From the NCBI GenBank assembly GCA_029582155.1, contig CM055911.1, positions 51,521,419 through 51,585,418 of the forward strand: DNA of 64,000 bases, given 5' to 3'. The notes beneath the pieces are model-generated. The model did no database searches and had not been told where the DNA came from. It saw only the letters and a list, made by a program, of their open reading frames with translations. The stretch comes from Panopea generosa. Taxonomy: Eukaryota; Mollusca; Bivalvia; Adapedonta; Hiatellidae. The translations under genes were made by a program, and so were the position numbers. This document shows positions 57,460 through 64,000 of this stretch, one piece after another; the stretch's first letter is position 1, and the number at the start of each line of letters is the position of its first letter.

Positions 57460-57603
57460 AACAACAACAGCAACAACAACAGCAACAAAACAACAACAAC
57501 AACAACAGCAGCAGCAGCAGCAGCAAAAACAACAACAACACAACAACAACAACAACAGCAACAACAACAACAACAACAGCAACAACAACAGCAACAACAA
57601 CAA
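57460..57603. repeat. (CAA)n/(CAG)n array at SINE tail
   Basis: CAA repeats with CAG blocks (five consecutive near 57507), probably grown from the SINE's short AAC tail. It creates poly-Gln, poly-Asn, poly-Leu and poly-Cys frames that are not genes. Confidence 0.97.
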
Positions 57604-57669
57604 GAGAGACATATACATTAAATGAAAGAACATATACATTTGACAAACCATAGAATAATATTATAAATA

Positions 57670-57847
57670 CAGTCAAACCTTTCTTAAGCAGCCAGTCAAG
57701 GAAAGGAGCAAAAGAGACCTTTTAAGACAGGTTGTTGCTTAATACAGGTTAATTTGTACTGAATATATAAAAATGGGACATAGCAAATGTGACTGCTTAA
57801 GACAAGTGGCTGCTTAATAGAGGTGGCCGCTTACACAGGTTTGACTG
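57670..57847. mobile_element. Tc1/mariner-type MITE, best-preserved copy
   Basis: Starts CAGTCAAACCT and ends AGGTTTGACTG, exact inverted ends, flanked by TA at 57668-57669 and 57848-57849. The CAGT start and TA duplication are hallmarks of Tc1/mariner elements. 178 bases, no coding capacity. Confidence 0.9.
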
Positions 57848-58394
57848 TACATTATGTACATGACGATATAATAAAAAAACAAAAACAACAACAATTATAA
57901 TCACAATTAACATAACAATAAGTAAGGATAGGAAACTTGCATCTCCTGGCTAAATTTTGATAAAATAGCACACAAACGATTAATTATTTTGCAAAATTAA
58001 TCGTTCATAATTGACAGGTAACTGATTTCTTTTACATAAACTGTAAGTTGTATCTAATCTTAGGTGTTTAAACCTGTTTCGACCACGCAAAATGATCTTA
58101 AATTAAAGGTAAAGGTTTGAAAGAAAATTTCTCGTAATGTGTCAATATTTTAGCTGCAGTATACAAATTTTGTAATAAAAAGTACTTCAACAGTTTTAAA
58201 CATAAATTGCTTGGAATGGTATTCATTCTGCAATGTAAGAATTTCGATTTGTGTTCCTGAGATGAATGGAAGTTAAGATATCTGAAAACGAGATATTGCG
58301 TGAATACGCGAGCGTTCACAAAATTTTAACTATTTGCCTTTCCTTCTCTATATCATTACTTGCAATGAATAAGCATTTATTTAACGCCTAATAC

Positions 58395-58735
58395 TTTATA
58401 GGTCTCACTACACAGTTGAATTGTGTTCTTTGTTCTTTGTTCTATATATTACTTTGTACTATATAAAAAAAGGTTTCACTACACATTTGAATTTTTCTCT
58501 TTGTTCTTTGTTCTTTGTTCTATATATTACTTTGTACTATATATAAAAGGTCTCACTACACAGTTGAATTTTGTTCTTTGTTCTATATATTACTTTGTTC
58601 TATATAAAAAAGGTCTCACTACACAGTTGAATTTTGTTCTTTGTTCAATATATTACTTTGTTTTATATAAAAAAAGGGTCTCACTTCACAGTTTAATTTT
58701 GTTCTTTGTGCTATACAAAATAAAGTGTAGGATTT
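58395..58735 (+). repeat. Minisatellite of about 60-70 bp, five units
   Basis: Units: GGTCTCACTACACAGTTGAA, TTTTGTTCTTTGTTCTATAT, ATTACTTTGTACTATATAAA. A single inverted unit exists at 22230-22275 and 33840-33885, so a dispersed element seeded the array. Confidence 0.93.
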
Positions 58736-58958
58736 CCAAGGTAAGAAAATATCTGCACATAAAAATGCACAATAACCGGTAGGTTGACCAGCTTTTTTAA
58801 AAGAGGGTGTAGTGACACCCTAAGATTGTTTTACAAAAGAAGTCTTCAAATGCAGCAAGAAATCACAACCATTATGAACTATTCTGAAAATACTTCAAAC
58901 CAAATTACACTTTAATGGCTCTATTTTAAGTGTAAGAATCTAGCTACCATGACAACAA

Positions 58959-59003
<45 letters not shown>
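58959..59003 (+). repeat. Poly-G run of 45 bases
   Basis: Forty-five consecutive G between ACAACAA and CAACTGTG. It could form G-quadruplex structures and is also a typical place for assembly length errors. Confidence 0.9.
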
Positions 59004-59005
<2 letters not shown>

Positions 59006-59463
59006 ACTGTGTAGTCATTCCAAACAAACCAAAATCTAAATACCTTGTGTGTTGTTTGAAATTACCAGAGACTTTAATTTTATTTTAACAATTTGTTAAA
59101 AAATAATATTTCAAAGTGAAAAAACTACAAACAAATCCACACCAATAACCATTAGGACAAAAAAACGTATCCGCCAATCAATGCATTCGTTTCTTGATTT
59201 CCTTTTTTTGATTGCAAAGCTAAGTTGAAAATTGATACGAATCAACAACATGAGAAAAAATCAGAAATATATTGCGAGAGGAGGCCAATGGCCTGGATAG
59301 GTAGATTGCAGTGAAGATATGGACAACTAAACGTTCCGTTCTGGTATCTCAACACTCTGTTCAACTATTTGGGAGGGTAATTTTGACCATATTTAGTAAT
59401 AAAAGGTCATTGTACTTCACCGACACCCAATTAAACGGACCGTAGCGACGTTACTACACTTCA

Positions 59464-59665
59464 GGGCTGGTTTCACGACAAGTCGTGACTGATCGCGCTA
59501 CCAATCGTGAGGTCGTACGACAGGTGGCGCCACCAATCGTCAGGTGGCAGGACCAGTATCACGACCAACCATGCGAATACTGGACCCGCGATCATGTACG
59601 ACTGGTGGTGCGTCCATGTGCGACTGGTGATGCGATCATGTAAGACATGTCGGCGACCTCTTCTA
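59464..59665. repeat. GC-rich patch with short repeats
   Basis: Unusually GC-rich for this window. It holds two direct 22-base units (CGACTGGTGGTGCGTCCATG and variant), two CCACCAATCGTCAGGTGG-like units and a palindrome CACGACAAGTCGTG. No gene recognised. Confidence 0.7.
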
Positions 59666-59671
59666 CTGGTC

Positions 59672-59755
59672 CTACGAAGAAAGACTTCAAGCTATATTGT
59701 ATAAGTTATTACTTGTTTCACAATCAAAGTAAAAAAATAGATAAGTTTGAACTAA
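59672..59755 (+). mobile_element. SINE family 4, 3' fragment
   Basis: GAAAGACTTCAAGCTATATT to GATAAGTTTGAACTAAC aligns with the 3' end at 48550-48618. Confidence 0.65.
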
Positions 59756-59997
59756 CATCACCACACTATGCGCAATCCTGCATTATGACATTCTCTGCCA
59801 AAGCTAGTAGCGTTACATACTGTTGAGAAGTCCTGAGAACAATAATTAGACAATCTGACAATCTGACGGGCGTACGTATGAGATAAGACTTCTGAAACTA
59901 TGTTTAGAAATCACAAAAACAAGACTTTCTGTATATGTTAGAAGTTATATATGGAATGGTCTACGCCAGAAGAAAAGTCTATGTAACTTCTACCCGG

Positions 59998-60165
59998 CTT
60001 AGAGCGATTCCACTCGCTCCAAAAACTTTATGTGAGAAAGTTTGCCAGTTACTTGCGGAAGGACGGTGGTTCTACTCAGTCTGACTCAGCCTTTCTCCAC
60101 CAGTAAAACAGGATATGCCACATATAACCTGAAATGTGTTGAAAATGACGTTAAACCCCATTTAA
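59998..60165 (+). mobile_element. SINE family 2, 5'-truncated
   Basis: GTGAGAAAGTTTGCCAGTTA, CTTGCGGAAGGACGGTGGTT and AGGATATGCCACATATAACC, the family body in + orientation, followed by an A-rich tail. The tRNA head is nearly gone. Confidence 0.8.
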
Positions 60166-60344
60166 AAAAAACAAACAAAAAAAGCATTCCTTGAGCGATT
60201 ATACTGGCTGAGAAAGTATATGTAGATCATCATATGCTGACGTTCATGATCTTAGAACTATGTAAAATGTTCTATTTTGAAACATCTTAACGATTTTATT
60301 CGCTGAGAAAGTATGCAATATCTAAATGGCCATTATTCACTATC

Positions 60345-60545
60345 TCAATAGTCTGTATAACGGACCCAGTCGGGAGAAGCAGCACGTTTGAGCACGTTAA
60401 TTGGTCAGTTGCTTCAGGGGAAGTTTGTATGACGTCATAGTTTAGCAAGCGTTCAATTGCTATGGAATATGGGACAGACATAGAATTCCCTGGTTTTTAA
60501 ATTGAGGTAAAATATACCCGATTCAGGAGATATCAGGTTCTACAC
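60345..60545. repeat. CRE-bearing dispersed repeat
   Basis: ATAACGGACCCAGTCGGGAG, TGACGTCA at 60430-60437, CAAGCGTTCAATTGCTATGG and GATATCAGGTTCTA. A CGCA microsatellite starts exactly at its end. Confidence 0.7.
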
Positions 60546-60547
60546 GC

Positions 60548-60596
60548 AAGCACGCACGCACGCACGAACGCACGCACGCACGCACACACACACACT
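60548..60596. repeat. (CGCA)n/(CA)n microsatellite
   Basis: About eight CGCA units turning into CA repeats at the right edge of the CRE-bearing repeat. Confidence 0.93.
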
Positions 60597-61189
60597 TATG
60601 TATTTATTTATTTATTTATTAAAGTGACATGTGCAATACATTTTAGATGTACAGCATTTATTTATCTAAAACGTTAATAAATCAAAAATGTTAATATATA
60701 CATAGACTACTATCTCAGTATCTTTCCTTATTTATACGGTCGTTTGAATACACTGGACTGGTTATGCAAATAGCTCAAGTAGGTAGTGAAATTGAGAAAT
60801 ATATGACTGTTACGTAAACATGTAAATGTATGGGTATTACCCATAAAATAAGACATACGGAGTTGAAATATGATATTCGTAGTGCATATTACAATAAACA
60901 AAATATTTACATAAAAAAATGTTCATAATATATGATGCAATAAACTTGTCAGTGCATGTTTGTAAATAAATCGCATTACCACATTCTTTCAGATATTAAA
61001 AAAAATAAGTATGCAAACTATTAATTTTCTGAATAAAAACAAAATAAATAATTGAGTTTAATGCTTTAAAAAAAATAGACCACACTCCCCAAAAAAAAAA
61101 CGCAAAAAGAAATCCAAAACCTTCTGATTACGAGATTTCCCCATTTCTGATTGCACCAGATTTTAAACTTGCTAGAATGAACCCCGGAT
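60597..61189. other. Intergenic, no gene seen
   Basis: Begins with a TTTA run; AT-rich, no signal. Confidence 0.5.
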
Positions 61190-61360
61190 CGGAAGGTCGT
61201 TTGTTCGGTCCCCCACCATGGCTATGTGTTGTGTCCTTGAGCAATACACCTTTTTCCGTGTATGTTTAGTACTGATTCTACCCAGGAAGACTTCGCGTGT
61301 GATTTGTCTAAGTTGTAAAACTTATTTTACTATCGAAGTACACTGGAAATAACAAAAAAT
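61190..61360 (+). mobile_element. SINE family 4, partial copy
   Basis: GGAAGGTCGTTTGTTCGGTC (degenerate B box), GGCTATGTGTTGTGTCCTTG, GGAAGACTTCGCGTGTGATT and TGTCTAAGTTGTAA match 48455-48600. Confidence 0.7.
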
Positions 61361-61554
61361 ATAAATCAACCCAACACAACTACACATATTATATCGTTCA
61401 CGCCAATTAACTCCGTTTTCCGACTTGGGATTATACACTTTATATGGGCAGTAAGTTTATGGGAATTATGAAAGATATTAGATTAACGCCACTCCCGCAA
61501 GGAGCCCCAAGAGCGAAAGATTTATAATTGGTGTGAAGCGCATGGCCCAGTGCT

Positions 61555-61640
61555 AGAGGATCTGACCCAGGAATACATCAAGCATGATTTATCTAAGATG
61601 TAATAACTTGTTTCACAATCGATGTAAACATAAATTAAAG
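61555..61640 (+). mobile_element. SINE family 4, 3' fragment
   Basis: GACCCAGGAATACATCAAGC, ATGATTTATCTAAGATGTAA and TTGTTTCACAATCGATGTAA; only the 3' quarter is present. Confidence 0.65.
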
Positions 61641-62098
61641 TATTAAATAGAAGAAATATAAGTGTTTAGTGTTTCAGGAACAAAGTTATAAATACACACT
61701 TATGGGTGTCATTGTAAAATGCCCGTTTGTGTTCATAGTCTTATTTCATATCAAACATTTAAATGTTAACACTGGTACCACGTCCAAAACAATTGGAAAT
61801 ACTGGATTAGTCAGTCTTGTTTAAATGAAAATTATAAATATTTTAACTTATTCGAACTTTACAACTAAAACGTCCCCTTTTTCATATCACTGAAATATCA
61901 TGTTTGTTTTCATACCGCGTCTTCAATATCATTTTGTTGCGTTTGACTGCACATGATATAACATTTGTACCGTTTTGTTAAACTATCAAACTATGAATTC
62001 ATAAGGGTATATCGCAGTAGCTGCACACAACTATATTATAGTTTCGTTAAACTTTGTTACACCTGGATGAGAAAATTGACAAGGCGTGACAAAATGGC
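61641..62098. other. Intergenic, no gene seen
   Basis: AT-rich sequence without recognised signal. Confidence 0.5.
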
Positions 62099-62147
62099 TC
62101 TGTGTGTCTGTGTCTGTGTGTGTGTCTCTCTCTCTCTCTCTCTCTCT
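62099..62147. repeat. (TG)n(TC)n microsatellite
   Basis: TGTG/TCTG run followed by a clean TC run. Confidence 0.93.
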
Positions 62148-62167
62148 GTATATAATATATATAACTA

Positions 62168-62222
62168 TTTATAGCAGTAAAATCGCATGAGGTCGAAAAA
62201 TACGCGATTTTGCTGCTATAAA
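62168..62222. repeat. Near-perfect 19-bp-arm hairpin
   Basis: Arms 62168-62186 (TTTATAGCAGTAAAATCGC) and 62204-62222 pair at 18 of 19 positions around a 17-base loop. It could be the remnant of a palindromic element or a small hairpin RNA. Confidence 0.7.
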
Positions 62223-62399
62223 TTGGAACGTCAAAAAGACTGAACATGGCCATGTTTACGACGTCACATATAAATATATATTATATTTACCGCTGAAAAA
62301 AATACATATTCATATTGGAAATTACTTCTGCTTTCATAATTTACTAATTATGCCACTGATTAAGAAAATAATTTAAAAGGTATATTCCTCCTTAAACAC

Positions 62400-62460
62400 T
62401 TTTCATTGTAGATTTTTTTACCGTGGAAATCCTAGACATTTTTACAACATAGGGCAAATT
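62400..62460. repeat. Fragment of a dispersed repeat
   Basis: TTTACCGTGGAAATCCTAGACATT is shared, in blocks of up to 20 bases, with 22198-22222 and 33811-33832. Confidence 0.5.
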
Positions 62461-63479
62461 TTAACTGTTTATAAAAGCCCCAATAACCTTTGCAAGATGT
62501 GAAGGTTGTAGCCGGGTTATTGCTTAATGTATTGCAAATTAGCAAAGCGGTCGGCCCACAATTAATTACACAATATAAAGGCCCTTCCGGACTATATATT
62601 CATATACAAATATTGATCAAGATGAAATACAATATATTTGAAGTAATTACATATGTAAGAATATTTTCATAAAAGTAACGATGACATATATATTAAAGGG
62701 AGGGGTACGAATGGCGGAAGGGTCCAATGTTTGACAATACCGTCTGCATGCCTAACAAATTACGCATTAGTTATCAAATCGTTTGGTATTGTTAATAAAA
62801 TTCTAAACATTTTTTAATAAAGTGATATCAGCTTGTTCTGTGAAATGCCATCTTAACCCGTCCATGTTTGAACTTGATGGAAATCTCTGAGGTTATGATG
62901 AATGGCTTATGCAGACGTTGGTGGTATAGGCTTAGGTGTCACAAATGTAATACATGAGCCAACTTTCTGGAAGGACTAATTAACTATTAGAGTATCAATG
63001 GTTTGTCCCGGATTTTTCATTGTAAACAAGTTACTTATGCTTCCAGACCTGATAGGGCAACTGTTTCTTTTGTAGAAGTTTTGTCTGAAACTTTCGAATT
63101 CCCGTACCAAACAGACAAGAGGTTGCAATAGCGGACCTACTCTTTAAAAACCTGGCGCATGCCCCATCCCCTCCCAAACTCTCATATTTTATTAAGATTC
63201 ACTACATTTATACTGAAAAACATGTGTGCCTGTTTAGATTGTGTGTTGCGTCCCCTAAGTTTGCTCCCTCTAAACTGAATCCTGGATCCGCTCCTGGGTT
63301 GTATTCCCAGAACATTTATGATTTCTCTAGCTTACCCTTTGCGAGCTTTACGCTCTAAATATTGAATTTGGCTTTCATATGGAGCAACATCGTTATTACA
63401 AGTATCACCGGCAAAAACCACTGACGGATTTACTGCATCCTCAACCACTGTATTCACAATTTAGGACATTTTAAAGTTT
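62461..63479. other. Intergenic, no gene seen
   Basis: No motif-bearing frame and no recognised repeat. Confidence 0.45.
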
Positions 63480-64000
63480 CACTTAAAATGTGCTTATAAG
63501 CCCTGTGGTGGGGGCATTTGTGTTCGAACCACGGTGGTTCAAGAACTTGTTCCGAGATCTTGTGATTATATATCTGCTGTGCAAGTTTAAATGAAAAATT
63601 GGGGTTGATATTGCGTCTACAACATTTTCCCTATATAACTCTATGTAAAACCATGACTCCTGTGGCGGCCCCAAATTTGACACCAGCGACCCGACTTTTA
63701 GGGGACCTCCATGCCATGCTACATGTAAAATATCTAAAGTCTAAGCATTGAAGGAGAAAATGTGTTTTTTTTTTAAAGTTTTGCTTAAAATGTGCTTATA
63801 AGCCGTAGCAGTGCATTTGTTGTTAAATCACACCGATTCAAGAACTCGTCAAAGATCTTTGGGTTATATAACTGATGTGCGAGTTTGGTTAAGATTCATT
63901 GAAAAATAATGGTGCTATCGCGTCTACAAGAAAAAGTTTAACAGGTAGATGACGGGCAATTTACCATGGCATAAGCCCTCTGGCCTTGGAATGAATAAAT
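63480..64000. repeat. Dispersed repeat family, two tandem units at window edge
   Basis: Two head-to-tail units (from about 63490 and 63790) share AAAATGTGCTTATAAGCC, GTTCAAGAACT, GATCTT and TATAACTG; they match the 20.6-22.0 and 32.4-33.8 kb clusters. The second runs out of the window. Confidence 0.7.

Noticed and set aside
57349..57651. Poly-Leu/Cys and poly-Gln frames
   Set aside because: Translation of the (CAA)n/(CAG)n SINE tail.

Overview
The window is AT-rich, intron-bearing animal DNA, most likely from a bivalve mollusc. That assignment is an inference: the gene-poor, repeat-dense texture, several tRNA-derived SINE families, many small foldback/MITE elements, and a short cationic host-defence-type peptide gene with small exons in long introns all fit a bivalve, but no single sequence proves it. 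There is no bacterial gene, CRISPR array, rRNA or convincing functional tRNA.

Two kinds of gene can be reconstructed with confidence. (1) A secreted lipocalin-like protein on the + strand (11753-16476, three exons, 193 aa) has the GxW motif formed exactly across an intron and a TDYxxY motif in the last exon. (2) Two paralogous genes on the - strand (22972-28311 and 34574-40125, four exons each, 130 and 131 aa) encode prepropeptides: signal peptide, poly-aspartate acidic pro-region with dibasic sites, then a Pro/Arg-rich cationic peptide ending in an amidation/cleavage signal Gly-Lys-Lys-Lys. They look like proline-rich antimicrobial peptide precursors. I regard them as the main discovery candidate of the window; no open frame spans more than one of their exons, so they are easy to miss.

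The two peptide genes exist because of a direct tandem segmental duplication of about 11.8 kb (copy A about 16817-28693, copy B about 28694-40483). One edge lies in the tRNA-like head of a SINE. Signal and pro-region exons are similar between copies, but the exon for the mature peptide has been rebuilt from 3-residue (x-P-R) repeats in copy A to mostly 5-residue (L-P-R-x-R) repeats in copy B. Copy-specific changes include a SINE inserted in B with an intact empty site in A, a 24-bp minisatellite expansion in B, a 21-bp promoter repeat present in one more unit in A, and an insertion in intron 1 of B.

Layout: 1-11.3 kb is non-coding with a 2.7-kb inverted-terminus element, microsatellites and SINE pieces; 11.3-16.5 kb holds a possible terminal exon of an unknown gene and the lipocalin; 16.8-40.5 kb is the tandem duplication; 40.5-49.5 kb is repeats, a LINE relic and a possible DNA transposon; 49.6-53.3 kb is a 24-bp satellite with 72-bp and 48-bp higher-order periods; 53.3-64 kb is SINEs, MITEs, a 45-base poly-G run and the edge of a dispersed repeat. 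All functional statements are read from translated sequence and motif knowledge; nothing was searched against a database.
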